A model generated the notes under the pieces. The model saw only the letters and a list, made by a program, of their open reading frames with translations. It ran no database searches and was not told where the DNA came from. Position numbers and translations under genes: made by a program. Shown in pieces: positions 46,096-54,441 of a stretch of 64,000 nt of DNA; positions within the stretch are counted from its first letter, which is position 1; every line of letters starts with the position of its first letter. Source of the DNA: Mycolicibacterium cosmeticum (GTDB lineage Bacteria; Actinomycetota; Actinomycetes; Mycobacteriales; Mycobacteriaceae); assembly GCA_016197365.1 (NCBI GenBank), contig JACPVS010000004.1, positions 1-64,000 of the forward strand, written 5' to 3'.

Positions 46096-47181
46096 TCACG
46101 ACTGGGCCCAGCGCGCCGCTTCCACGTCGGCGGGCAGCGCCGAGCGCAGTGGCACGTCCAGACCGTCGTAGATTCCGGCCGGCTGGTTGGCAAGCCAGTC
46201 GATGGCACCCAGCAGCCGGTTGGCGGCGGTGGTGTTGCCGCCGTCGGCGCGGGTGCCCCCCGGCACGTCGGCGCGGGTGGTGATGGTGAGCTGCGGGTCG
46301 CCGTCGACGATCACGCGATGGTCGCCCACCCCCTCGTCGGGCTGCGGCCAGTCGGGCGCACAGCTCGGATGGATGCGGGTGATGTGCTCGATGATGACGC
46401 GCTGTTTTCCCTGCGACCATCCGATGACCTTGAGGAAGAACGCGCCCTGGGTGCCCTTCTCGAACGGCCCCATGACGGTGTCGACCGTCTCCTCCAGCGG
46501 CAGGCGGTCGACCTCCTCGGTGATCTCGTCGATCTCGATGCCGAGACCGCGGCCGATCAGCCGGACATTGCCGCCCCACACCATCGTCGGAATGGTCGAA
46601 AGCAGCATCATCGGCGTCTCGTCCATGGAGCCCCCGAATCCACACGACACCTTGACCGCGAACGGCTGGTTGTAGGTGGAGTAGTCGAAGATCTCCTGAC
46701 AGGTGATCGTCTTGATGCGGGTGCACAGGCTCGCGGCCGTCACCGCCAGCGCGTCGTTGCCCCAGCCCGGGTCCACGCCGCTGACCAACAGGGAGGCCCC
46801 GCCCGCCTCGGCAGCTGAGGTCAGCCGCGCCAGCCATTCCGGCGGTGCCGAGCGGGGGTCGTAGAGCGAGTACAGCGACGGCGTCACCACGTGCGCGCCG
46901 GCCCGCAGCGCGCGTTCGATATCGGCGATGGCCTCCTCGGGCCGGATGTCGCCGGAGGCCATGTAGGCCACCGCATCGGCCCCGGCCAGCGCAGCGTCGA
47001 CGTCGGTGCCGGCCAGAATGCCCGTCGGATCCGGCAGTCCGGCAAAGCCCGCCGCATCCCGGCCTGCCTTGTCCTGCGACGACGTGATGACGCCGGCCAG
47101 TTCAAGACCCGGAAATGCGACCGTGGAACGGATCGCCGTCGAGCCCATATTTCCCGTCCCCCAGACCACCACACGCCTCAT
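46096..47181 (-). CDS. NAD(P)-dependent oxidoreductase, dihydrodipicolinate-reductase-like
   Basis: The 361 residues start RRVVVWGTGNMGSTAIRSTVAFPGLELAGVITSS, a Rossmann fold of the DapB N-terminal type, and continue with GADAVAYMASGD and VSGVDPGWGNDALAV. Proteins of this type in mycobacteria are annotated as dihydrodipicolinate-reductase-domain or 2,4-diaminopentanoate-dehydrogenase-like enzymes; true lysine-pathway DapB is shorter (about 245). The ATG at 47181 lies right at the Rossmann strand; the frame is open to 47283. It diverges from fadE5 across 249 bases. The substrate is unknown. Confidence 0.75.
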   Translation of the reverse strand: MRRVVVWGTGNMGSTAIRSTVAFPGLELAGVITSSQDKAGRDAAGFAGLPDPTGILAGTDVDAALAGADAVAYMASGDIRPEEAIADIERALRAGAHVVTPSLYSLYDPRSAPPEWLARLTSAAEAGGASLLVSGVDPGWGNDALAVTAASLCTRIKTITCQEIFDYSTYNQPFAVKVSCGFGGSMDETPMMLLSTIPTMVWGGNVRLIGRGLGIEIDEITEEVDRLPLEETVDTVMGPFEKGTQGAFFLKVIGWSQGKQRVIIEHITRIHPSCAPDWPQPDEGVGDHRVIVDGDPQLTITTRADVPGGTRADGGNTTAANRLLGAIDWLANQPAGIYDGLDVPLRSALPADVEAARWAQS

Positions 47182-47366
47182 GCGCACCACACTAGAGGTT
47201 TGATGCAGCCCTTCGTGGCGAGCATCACAGATCAACCTAACGAGCAGGTCAGACGGCAAAAATGCCCGACACGACCGGCCCAATCAACCAGGCGGTTGGT
47301 TCGCTGGCGACAATTTGCTCAGCACCCCTTTGCGATGCGGTTACCGGGCGGTATAGTTCAGAGCAG

Positions 47367-47385
47367 TTACTGGTGGGTAACTTAG
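47367..47385. promoter_or_regulatory. Operator-like motif TTACT-N5-GTAA-N-TTAG upstream of fadE5
   Basis: TTACTGGTGGGTAACTTAG lies 46-64 bases before the fadE5 start and includes the inverted repeat GTTAC/GTAAC. The same arrangement (TTACT, five bases, GTAA, one base, TTAG) recurs at 59219-59237 before fabG4. A weaker repeat TACC-GGGC-GGTA stands at 47342-47353, suggesting a second binding site. Confidence 0.55.
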
Positions 47386-47430
47386 CCCTGAGTACCCAAC
47401 CGACAGCTTCCATCTCATTGAGGAGAAATC

Positions 47431-49266
47431 GTGGGCCACTACAAGAGCAACGTCCGTGACCAGGTCTTTACCCTGTTCGACGTACTCGGTCTCGACAAGG
47501 CGCTCGGCGCCGGCTCGTACAGCGACCTGGACGCCGACACCGCCAAGGAAATGATCGGCGAGATGGCTCGGCTGGCCGAGGGCCCGGTGGCCGAATCGTT
47601 CGCCGACGGCGACCGCAACCCCCCGGTGTTCGATCCCAAAACGCACACCGTGAAGCTGCCGGAGTCGTTCAAGAAGTCGGTGAAGGTCACCATCGACGGT
47701 GGCTGGAACAAGGTCAGCCTCGACGAGGACCTCGGCGGCGTGCCTGCCCCCAAGGCGCTGCTGTGGGCGCTCAACGAGCACATCCTCGGCGCGAACCCGG
47801 CCGTGTGGATGTACGCCGGTGGCTCCGCCTTCGCGCAGATCTTCGCCCACAACGGCACCGAAGAGCAGAAGAAGTGGGCCGTCATCGCCGCTGAGCGCGA
47901 CTGGGGCGCCACCATGGTGCTGACCGAGCCCGACGCGGGCTCCGACGTCGGCGCCGGCCGCACCAAGGCCGTCCAGCAGGAGGACGGCTCCTGGCACATC
48001 GACGGCGTCAAGCGTTTCATCACCTCTGCCGAGGCCGATGACATGTTCGAGAACATCTTCCACCTGGTGCTGGCCCGCCCCGAGGGCGCCGGCCCCGGCA
48101 CCAAGGGTCTGTCCCTGTTCTTCGTGCCGAAGTTCCACTTCGACAAGGAGACCGGCGAGCTGGGCGAGCGCAACGGCGTCTACGTCACCAACGTCGAGCA
48201 CAAGATGGGCCTGAAGGTCTCCACCACCTGCGAGCTGACCTTCGGCCAGCACGACAAGCCTGCCAAGGGCTGGCTGGTCGGCGAGGTGCACAACGGCATC
48301 GCGCAGATGTTCGACGTCATCGAGCAGGCCCGAATGATGGTGGGCACCAAGGCCATCGCCACCCTGTCGACCGGATACCTGAACGCGCTGGCGTACGCCA
48401 AGGAGCGCGTGCAGGGTGCCGACCTGACCCAGATGACCGACAAGGCCGCGCCGCGCGTGACCATCACGCACCACCCCGACGTGCGTCGTTCGCTGATGAC
48501 CCAGAAGTCCTACGCCGAGGGCATGCGCGCCCTGTACCTGTACACCGCCACCTTCCAGGACGACGAGGTCGCTTCGGCGCTGCACGGGGTAGAAGCGGAT
48601 CTGGCGCTGCGGGTCAACGATCTGCTGCTCCCGATCGTCAAGGGTTATGGCTCCGAGCAGGCCTACGCCAAGCTCACCGAGTCGCTGCAGACCTTCGGTG
48701 GGTCCGGCTTCCTGCAGGACTACCCGATCGAGCAGTACATCCGCGACGCCAAGATCGACTCGCTGTACGAAGGCACCACCGCCATCCAGGCGCAGGACTT
48801 CTTCTTCCGCAAGATCATCCGCGACAAGGGCCAGGCGCTGTCCTACATCGCCGGCGAGATCGACACGTTCATCAAGAACGAGTCGGGCAATGGTCGCCTG
48901 AAGGCCGAGCGTGCGCTGCTGGCCACCGCCTTGGAGGACGTGCAGGGCATGGCCGCCACCCTGACCGGCTACCTGATGGCCGCGCAGGAAGATGCCGCAA
49001 GCATCTACAAGGTGGGCCTGGGTTCCGTGCGCTTCCTGCTCTCTGTCGGCGACCTGATGGTCGGCTGGCTGCTGCAGCGTGAGGCTGCCGTCGCCCTCGA
49101 GCAGCTCGACGCCGGTGCCACCGGTGACGACAAGGTGTACCTCGACGGCAAGGTCGCGGCTGCGTCGTTCTTCGCGAAGAACTTCCTGCCGCTGCTGACC
49201 AGCACCCGCAACGTCATCGACGGTATCGACAACGAGGTCATGGAGCTGGCGGAAGCCTCCTTCTGA
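47431..49266 (+). CDS. fadE5: Acyl-CoA dehydrogenase FadE5
   Basis: The 611-residue flavoprotein is the same length as M. tuberculosis FadE5 and shows the long-form acyl-CoA dehydrogenase pattern: helical N-terminus, [17 protein letters not shown] (FAD/substrate loop near 161-177), [55 protein letters not shown] (catalytic region with Glu near 449). It catalyses the first step of fatty acyl-CoA beta-oxidation. GTG start with GAGGAG six bases upstream. The operator-like motif before it and the strong hairpin after it make it a single-gene transcript. In M. smegmatis fadE5 also lies close to the TPP pks; here about 22 kb of other genes separate them. Confidence 0.93.
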   Translation: MGHYKSNVRDQVFTLFDVLGLDKALGAGSYSDLDADTAKEMIGEMARLAEGPVAESFADGDRNPPVFDPKTHTVKLPESFKKSVKVTIDGGWNKVSLDEDLGGVPAPKALLWALNEHILGANPAVWMYAGGSAFAQIFAHNGTEEQKKWAVIAAERDWGATMVLTEPDAGSDVGAGRTKAVQQEDGSWHIDGVKRFITSAEADDMFENIFHLVLARPEGAGPGTKGLSLFFVPKFHFDKETGELGERNGVYVTNVEHKMGLKVSTTCELTFGQHDKPAKGWLVGEVHNGIAQMFDVIEQARMMVGTKAIATLSTGYLNALAYAKERVQGADLTQMTDKAAPRVTITHHPDVRRSLMTQKSYAEGMRALYLYTATFQDDEVASALHGVEADLALRVNDLLLPIVKGYGSEQAYAKLTESLQTFGGSGFLQDYPIEQYIRDAKIDSLYEGTTAIQAQDFFFRKIIRDKGQALSYIAGEIDTFIKNESGNGRLKAERALLATALEDVQGMAATLTGYLMAAQEDAASIYKVGLGSVRFLLSVGDLMVGWLLQREAAVALEQLDAGATGDDKVYLDGKVAAASFFAKNFLPLLTSTRNVIDGIDNEVMELAEASF

Positions 49267-49278
49267 TCTTCTGAGACC

Positions 49279-49307
49279 AAGTGCCCCCGGCGATCCCGGG
49301 GGCACTT
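49279..49307 (+). terminator. Strong hairpin after fadE5
   Basis: AAGTGCCCCCGG (49279-49290) pairs perfectly with CCGGGGGCACTT (49296-49307) around a 5-base loop, 13 bases after the fadE5 stop. GTCGTTTG follows instead of a U-run. Since the arms are symmetric it can also serve the convergent gene at 49331. Confidence 0.75.
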
Positions 49308-49330
49308 GTCGTTTGGGGGGTAGGTGTTCG

Positions 49331-50230
49331 TCACGCCGAGCGCGAGCGTGCAGTCAGATCGCGAATTGAGCGCTTTGGGTGATCTGCGTGCACGCTCGCG
49401 GCCCAAGCCAGCGACAACCTGCGCAGCACGTCTTGTTCACCATGCCGTTTGGTCACGCGAACCCGGCGCCAGTCGAGCTCGTCGAGGTCTTCCGAACGCA
49501 CGATGTCCCGCGCGAACTGGATGGGGTCGTACCGATGGTGGTCGCCGTCGTACTCGATTGCGAGTTTGCGCTCCGCCCAACCCATGTCGAGGAAATAGCG
49601 CCGCTGCCCGTCTGCGCTGAGCACAGGTATCTGAGTGGTCGGCCGGGGATAGCCATTGCGGATCACCAGCAGCCGCAACCACGTCTCACGCGGCGACTCC
49701 GCTCCGGCGTCGTAGAAGTCCAGTGCCTCCACCAATCGGCGCATACCTCTGGCGCCGCTGTGTCGCTCACGCGCCATCCGAAGGACATCGACAGCTTTGA
49801 AGCCGGTTGCGTTTCCGAGCGCATCGAGACGCGCCACTGCTTCGTCGAGCGGATCCAGGCGACCCAGATCGAACGCCGTCCGCTCCACCGTCGTGATCGG
49901 AACACCGCCTCGATCGACTATCTCTGATGCGGTCATGCCGCCCTTGTGCGTGACGATTCCGACGGGCGGCCTCCGGCTCGGCGAGTAGAGCTCAATGGGC
50001 TCGGTTTCCTCGACGTACCGCGCACCGTGCAGCGCCGTCGCTGTCAGCCCCGCGATCACACCGGCACGTATCGACCACAGCCAGGCCGCGTACGCGCGCT
50101 CCCATGTGGTGGGTTCCTGCTCGCGGGGCACGTAGATATTGGGAAAGATCGCCGTGTACTGGGTACGCAACTGGTGCTTGTGCAGACGTCCCGATGCAAC
50201 CGCTTCACTGCCGACGAACGGAAATGCCAT
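49331..50230 (-). CDS. DUF559/AbiEi-like protein with PD-(D/E)xK nuclease-type core
   Basis: The 299 residues combine an AbiEi-like N-terminal winged-helix region (about 5-90: LHKHQLRTQYTAIFPNIYVP then AGLTATALHG) with a C-terminal endonuclease-like fold (about 180-285) holding LDMGWAERKLAIEYDGDHHRYDP and RVRVTKRHG, the E-x-x-YDG-H pattern of DUF559/Vsr-like domains. Such genes are multi-copy in mycobacteria; their role is unclear, possibly DNA-related or antitoxin-like. The gene is framed by 21-bp direct repeats (49344-49364, inside its last codons, and 50321-50341 upstream), which hints at mobility. Start ATG at 50230. Confidence 0.7.
   Translation of the reverse strand: MAFPFVGSEAVASGRLHKHQLRTQYTAIFPNIYVPREQEPTTWERAYAAWLWSIRAGVIAGLTATALHGARYVEETEPIELYSPSRRPPVGIVTHKGGMTASEIVDRGGVPITTVERTAFDLGRLDPLDEAVARLDALGNATGFKAVDVLRMARERHSGARGMRRLVEALDFYDAGAESPRETWLRLLVIRNGYPRPTTQIPVLSADGQRRYFLDMGWAERKLAIEYDGDHHRYDPIQFARDIVRSEDLDELDWRRVRVTKRHGEQDVLRRLSLAWAASVHADHPKRSIRDLTARSRSA
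49344..49364. repeat. 21-bp direct repeat, left copy
   Basis: GAGCGTGCAGTCAGATCGCGA overlaps the last codons of the DUF559-type gene. It differs from the right copy at 50321-50341 by one base (C for G at position 12). Confidence 0.65.
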
Positions 50231-50320
50231 GCTTCACCGTGCCGCAGCGCAGCGCCCACGGGGATAGTGCTCGGCTGCATCTGTGGATGAATCGGTGACT
50301 GTGAGCCGACGCCCGTCGCC

Positions 50321-50341
50321 GAGCGTGCAGTGAGATCGCGA
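50321..50341. repeat. 21-bp direct repeat, right copy
   Basis: GAGCGTGCAGTGAGATCGCGA lies about 90 bases upstream of the DUF559-type start and about 110 bases before clpP. Together with the left copy it brackets that gene. Confidence 0.65.
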
Positions 50342-50370
50342 CAATCGTGCCGAAAGCACTCTCACTGCAC
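50325..50370. repeat. 11-bp perfect inverted repeat overlapping the right direct repeat
   Basis: GTGCAGTGAGA (50325-50335) and TCTCACTGCAC (50360-50370) are exact complements with a 24-base loop. The element can fold into a cruciform or RNA hairpin between the divergent DUF559-type and clpP genes. Confidence 0.6.
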
Positions 50371-50449
50371 CGTGACGGCAAGCGAAAACCATTCTGCTCA
50401 CAGCAGCGTAGGCAGCGCGAACACCACCCGACCCGGCAGTGTCGACGAC

Positions 50450-51049
50450 ATGACCGAGAAACCGCCATTGTTCAGCCGGCAACTACGCGAAGACCTGTTC
50501 CGCAAGAGAGTTCTCGTGCTCGACGGCGCGCTCGACGACGACAACGGGACGGTGTTGGTCACCCAGTTCCTGACGCTGGCCGCCGACTCCGCCGACGACA
50601 TCTGGCTGTGGATCCACTCGCCGGGCGGATCGGTGCCGGCCATGCTGGCGATCCGCGACGTGATGCGGCTGGTCCCCAGCAACGTTGGCACCCTGGCACT
50701 CGGGTTGGCCTGCAGTGCAGGACAATTCCTACTGTCCTCGGGCACCCCGGGTAAACGGTTCGCCCTGCCACACGCCCGTATCCTGATGCACCAGGGTTCG
50801 GCCGGCATCGCCGGATCGGCCGTCGAGGTGGCTGTGCAGGCCGACGACCTGCGCCACACCCGCGACACCGTGCTGGGCCTGATCGCGGCCGACACCGGCC
50901 AGCACGTCGACCGGATCTTCACCGACTCGCTGCACGACCGCTGGTTCACCGCCGAGCAGGCTCGCGACTACGGCTTCATCGACCACGTCGTCGGCGACTT
51001 CACCCAGATCGCTCCGAACCAGAAGCAGCAGTTGGGAATTCACGCATGA
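50450..51049 (+). CDS. ClpP-family serine peptidase with intact catalytic triad
   Basis: The 200-residue (199 plus stop) protein has the ClpP fold with catalytic Ser89 in [14 protein letters not shown], His114 in ARILMHQG and Asp163 in [19 protein letters not shown]. The PGG of [11 protein letters not shown] matches the oxyanion strand. It is not the housekeeping ClpP1/ClpP2 pair, which sits with tig and clpX. The ATG at 50450 is chosen because the handle region starts there; there is no strong ribosome-binding site. It overlaps the next clpP by four bases (ATGA), indicating a hetero-oligomeric peptidase. Confidence 0.85.
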   Translation: MTEKPPLFSRQLREDLFRKRVLVLDGALDDDNGTVLVTQFLTLAADSADDIWLWIHSPGGSVPAMLAIRDVMRLVPSNVGTLALGLACSAGQFLLSSGTPGKRFALPHARILMHQGSAGIAGSAVEVAVQADDLRHTRDTVLGLIAADTGQHVDRIFTDSLHDRWFTAEQARDYGFIDHVVGDFTQIAPNQKQQLGIHA

Positions 51050-51639
51050 GTACCTACACGATTCCCAACGTGGTCGCGCGCACCCCCGGCGGCGAACGGA
51101 TCATGGACGTCTATTCGCACCTGCTCAGCGAGCGCATCGTCTACCTCGGCACCGCGATCGACCCGGGCGTCGCGAACGCACTGATCGCGCAGCTGCTGCA
51201 CCTGGAGGCCGACAACCCCGAGCAGGAGATCGCGCTGTACATCAACTCCGAAGGCGGGGACCTGTCGGCGATGCTCGCCGTCTACGACACCATGCGGTTC
51301 ATCAAGGCGCCGGTGGCGACGACGTGCATCGGGCAGGCCGTCGCGGCGGGCGCGGTACTGCTGGCCGCGGGTGCCGCGGGCCGCCGAGCGGTGCTGCCGC
51401 ATACCCGGGTGGTGCTACACCAGCCGGCCGCGCAGGGTAGGGGCACCATTCCCGATCTGATCCTGCAAGCCGACGAGGTGGCGCGGGTGCGCACCCAGCT
51501 GGAGAACATCCTGGCGCGGCACACCGGCCGCAGTACCGAACAATTGCGGCACGACACCGACCGGGACAGGGTGTTCGACGCCGAGGCCGCGGTGGCCTAC
51601 GGCCTGGCCGACCATGTACTCGATCAGCGGAATCGTTAG
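51046..51639 (+). CDS. ClpP-like protein lacking the catalytic serine
   Basis: The 197-residue protein is a clear ClpP homologue ([55 protein letters not shown]) with His125 and the Asp region intact, but the nucleophile block GQAxSxG reads GQAVAAG: codon GCG at 51343 gives Ala100 instead of Ser. It should be proteolytically inactive and structural, like plant and cyanobacterial ClpR, in a mixed ring with the upstream active subunit. Translation is coupled by the ATGA overlap. Its stop overlaps that of the convergent ClgR-like gene. Confidence 0.87.
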   Translation: MSTYTIPNVVARTPGGERIMDVYSHLLSERIVYLGTAIDPGVANALIAQLLHLEADNPEQEIALYINSEGGDLSAMLAVYDTMRFIKAPVATTCIGQAVAAGAVLLAAGAAGRRAVLPHTRVVLHQPAAQGRGTIPDLILQADEVARVRTQLENILARHTGRSTEQLRHDTDRDRVFDAEAAVAYGLADHVLDQRNR

Positions 51640-51947
51640 GCCGCCATCAACATCGGGCCACTCAGGTCGGTCGAGATGCCGCCGACCAATCGCGCCAGGT
51701 CGGTCTTCAGAGCCCCGCACACCGCGGCGATCATCTCGCTGGAGGGTTCCTTGCGGCCCCGCTCGATCTCGGAGAGGTACTGCGGTGAGACGCCGGCGCG
51801 CTCGGCGACGTCGACCAGGCGCCGCCCTTGCTCACGACGGGTCTCACGCAGTCGGCGGCCGAGCACCTCGCGCCACAGCGGTTCCAGCGGCTTCAGCGGC
51901 TTCAGCGGCTTCAGCGGCCGGGGATGGAAACGGATGACCTCGCCCAT
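51636..51947 (-). CDS. ClgR-like XRE-family regulator
   Basis: The 103-residue protein carries one helix-turn-helix whose core [28 protein letters not shown] (about 52-79) nearly repeats the ClgR wording ([15 protein letters not shown]). ClgR activates clp genes in actinobacteria, so it likely controls the facing clpP pair. The N-terminal 25 residues are unusual: a [14 protein letters not shown] run encoded by 9-bp tandem repeats. I use the ATG at 51947; the frame is open to 52064. It converges on the clpP pair with a 4-base overlap of stops. The 222 bases upstream, to the LLM gene, hold its promoter and nothing else that I can see. Confidence 0.82.
   Translation of the reverse strand: MGEVIRFHPRPLKPLKPLKPLEPLWREVLGRRLRETRREQGRRLVDVAERAGVSPQYLSEIERGRKEPSSEMIAAVCGALKTDLARLVGGISTDLSGPMLMAA
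51876..51920. repeat. 9-bp tandem repeat inside the ClgR-like gene
   Basis: About five units of CAGCGGCTT: three identical (51885-51911) flanked by two variants. On the minus strand it encodes Pro-Leu-Lys/Glu triplets. Unit number could vary by slippage without frameshift. Confidence 0.8.
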
Positions 51948-52169
51948 GCCTGCATCCTCGCCGCAATCGCGCGCGGGCGTCGGCCTGTTCACCATGGGCG
52001 CAAAAAATGGGCGGGTTCGGGAAGGACCCTTGAGGAGCGTCTTCTCTACCTTGCGGTATGGCACGCGGCCGGATCTTCACCTCTTGTCCCGGCTCTCTGG
52101 ATCAGTCACTTCCCGAACCCGTCGTGCGGTCGACTGTACGCTTGTGATCAAGATCACACCAGGGTTGAT

Positions 52170-53078
52170 TCAGTCCGAATCGAGCGACCGCAGCAGGGCC
52201 CGGGTGCGCGCCCTGACCTCGGGTGATGCGTCGAACAGCACGCCGACGTACTCGTCGACCCCGGCGGCTTTGAGCTCCTCGACGCGGGCCGTCACCGTCG
52301 CCTCGTCGCCGATCAGCGCCGCGTCCGAGGGCCCGGCATAACCCTCCCGATCCAGCATCGCCCGGTAGGACGGCAGGTGGCCGTACATGGCGAACTGCTC
52401 GGCCGCCTGGGCGCGGGCCCCGTCGACGTCATCGGTGACGGCGACCGGCAATCCGGCCACGACACGCACCGGCCGGTCCCCCGCGGCATCCCGCAGCCCG
52501 GGGCCGACATGACCACTGAGCGTCTTGGGTCCCGTCATCCAGGTGATGGTGCCCTCGGTCCGGCGCCCGGCGATCTTCAGCAGTTGCGGGCCCAGGGCCG
52601 CGATGTACACGTCCGGGCGCGGCGCTCCGGCGATCTGCAGGGCACCACGGGTGGTGACGGTCTCGCCGGGTGCATCGGCGGGTTCACCGGCCAGCAGCGG
52701 CAGCAGCCCGTCGAGGTATTCGTTGAGGCGCCGGACCGGCTTGTCCCACGGAATGCCCCACATGCCCTCGGTGACCGCGGCGTGCGTCATGCCGAGCCCC
52801 AGGATGAACCGGCCACCCGCGATCAGGTTCAGAGTGAGCGCGCGCTGCGCCAACTGCATCGGGTGCTGATTCTGGATGGGCACCACCCCGGTGCCGACCT
52901 CGATCCCGTCGACCTCCCGGAACGCGACGGCAAGCACGGTGAGAAGGTCTGGCTCGTGAGGCATCTGGGTCATCCAGACGCGCCGGAATCCCTCTTCCTT
53001 GGCCTGCGCGAGGTACTTCACGGTGCCGTCCACCGGCGAACCTCCGCCGCTCAACGAGCCGAAGAGACTGATCTGCAT
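52170..53078 (-). CDS. LLM-class (luciferase-like, probably F420-dependent) oxidoreductase
   Basis: The 302 residues follow the bacterial-luciferase-like TIM barrel of F420-dependent enzymes: start MQISLFGSLSGGGSPVDGTVKYLAQAKEEGF, VGTGVVPIQNQHPMQLAQRALTLNLIAGGRFILGLGMTH (about 60-100), and a conserved GDEATVTARVEELKAAGVDEYVG near the end. Mycobacteria have many such enzymes of unknown substrate. The ATG at 53078 has AGGAG seven bases upstream; the frame is open to 53198 but that part overlaps the divergent transporter gene. Only 26 bases separate the two starts. Confidence 0.85.
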   Translation of the reverse strand: MQISLFGSLSGGGSPVDGTVKYLAQAKEEGFRRVWMTQMPHEPDLLTVLAVAFREVDGIEVGTGVVPIQNQHPMQLAQRALTLNLIAGGRFILGLGMTHAAVTEGMWGIPWDKPVRRLNEYLDGLLPLLAGEPADAPGETVTTRGALQIAGAPRPDVYIAALGPQLLKIAGRRTEGTITWMTGPKTLSGHVGPGLRDAAGDRPVRVVAGLPVAVTDDVDGARAQAAEQFAMYGHLPSYRAMLDREGYAGPSDAALIGDEATVTARVEELKAAGVDEYVGVLFDASPEVRARTRALLRSLDSD

Positions 53079-53104
53079 GGCACGCTCCTGTTGAATATCG
53101 CACC

Positions 53105-54229
53105 ATGACCACAGAGCAGTCACGGCTGGGCAATTTCGGGCCGAACTGGTTCGCCTCGGTGATGGGGACGGGCATCGTTGCGAACGCGGGCGCGACATTA
53201 CCCATTCACCTCCCCGGACTGCGCGGCTTCGCTGAAGTGGTGTGGGTGGTGGCCGCGGCGCTGCTGGTGGTGCTGCTGGTGGCGGTGTCGGTGCAGTGGG
53301 TGCGCCACCCCACCGTGGCCCGCGGCCACGCGCACAACCCGCAGATGGCCCACTTCTACGGCGCCGCGCCGATGGCGCTGCTGACCGTCGGGACGGGTGC
53401 CATCCTGGTCGGCCGGGACCTGATCGGGACGCGCCTGGCCGTCGACATCGACTGGATCCTGTGGACGGCGGGCACGGTGGGCGGCCTGTTCACCGCGATG
53501 ACGATCCCGTTCATCATGTTCACCCAGATCGACGTCGGCCCGGACGCGGCCTTTGGCGGGTGGCTGATGCCGGTGGTGCCGCCGATGGTGTCGGCCGCCG
53601 CGGGCGCCCTGCTGATCCCGCACATGGCGCCGGGCACCGGGCGCACCACCATGCTTTACGGCTGCTATGCGATGTTCGGGCTGTCGCTGATCGCCGCGCT
53701 GATCATCATCAGCCTGATCTGGAGCCGGCTGATGCACTACGGGACGTCCGGGACGGCGCGGGTGCCCACGTTGTGGATCGTGCTCGGGCCGCTGGGCCAG
53801 GGCATCACCGCGGCCGGACTGCTGGGCACCTACGCGGTGCTGGCCGCGCCCGCCGACATCGCAGCCGGGATGAGTGTGTTCGCGATCCTGTTCGGCGTCC
53901 CGGTGTGGGGCTTCGCGGTGCTGTGGATCTCGCTGGCCACCGCGCTGACCGTGCGCACCCTGCGGCGCGGGATGCCGTTCGCACTGACCTGGTGGAGCCT
54001 GACCTTCCCCGTCGGCACCTTCGTCACCGGCACCACCCAGCTGGCCGTGCACACCGGGCTGCCTGCGTTCAAGGTGGCGGCCGTGGCGGCCTATGCGGGT
54101 CTGCTCTGCACGTGGGGCCTGGTCGCGGTGCGGACCGCCCGCGGAAGCCTGGCTGGCAGCCTGTTCGCGCCGCCGACGAACGCGGGACCGATCACCGCGC
54201 ACAAGGAACCGAAGGTCCCGCGCACGTAA
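53105..54229 (+). CDS. TDT-family (TehA/SLAC1-like) anion/dicarboxylate channel or transporter
   Basis: The 374-residue membrane protein has ten predicted TMs in the TehA/SLAC1 pattern; the start FGPNWFASVMGTGIVANAGATL is the family's first helix, and MAHFYGAAPMALLTVGTGAIL and FFxxP-like WILWTAGTVGGLFTAM follow. Family members carry C4-dicarboxylates, sulphite, chloride or tellurite. Nothing in the context fixes the substrate. It diverges from the LLM oxidoreductase and ends in a strong hairpin. Confidence 0.85.
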   Translation: MTTEQSRLGNFGPNWFASVMGTGIVANAGATLPIHLPGLRGFAEVVWVVAAALLVVLLVAVSVQWVRHPTVARGHAHNPQMAHFYGAAPMALLTVGTGAILVGRDLIGTRLAVDIDWILWTAGTVGGLFTAMTIPFIMFTQIDVGPDAAFGGWLMPVVPPMVSAAAGALLIPHMAPGTGRTTMLYGCYAMFGLSLIAALIIISLIWSRLMHYGTSGTARVPTLWIVLGPLGQGITAAGLLGTYAVLAAPADIAAGMSVFAILFGVPVWGFAVLWISLATALTVRTLRRGMPFALTWWSLTFPVGTFVTGTTQLAVHTGLPAFKVAAVAAYAGLLCTWGLVAVRTARGSLAGSLFAPPTNAGPITAHKEPKVPRT

Positions 54230-54249
54230 CCCCGAGAAACTAAAGAGCC

Positions 54250-54289
54250 CCGTGTTGCCGTCGGGTCGGGGGGTCAGACGGCAACACGG
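54250..54289 (+). terminator. 13-bp perfect hairpin after the TDT transporter
   Basis: CCGTGTTGCCGTC (54250-54262) pairs exactly with GACGGCAACACGG (54277-54289) around a 14-base loop, 20 bases after the stop. AGC...GCT extends the stem past one mismatch. The following 150 bases up to the next gene contain only its promoter region. Confidence 0.7.
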
Positions 54290-54441
54290 AGCTATCCGGT
54301 GTATCGACGCACTTCCGGGCGGCGTTACAGGTTTCCGGAAAAAATTTTCGGAACTTTTCCCGCCTGCCGAGAATCGCCCCAAGAGTTCGCCAAGTCGGTC
54401 GCCGCAGCCTTCAGGAGACACTTTCCCCAGCAAGGGACGAC

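Noticed and set aside
47341..49305. Minus-strand open frame of 654 codons opposite fadE5
   Set aside because: FadE5 is full length and conserved on the plus strand; the antisense frame is a consequence of codon bias.
51876..51920. Possible CRISPR or VNTR array
   Set aside because: The units are 9 bp, contiguous and in frame inside a coding region, with no spacers; recorded as a coding tandem repeat.
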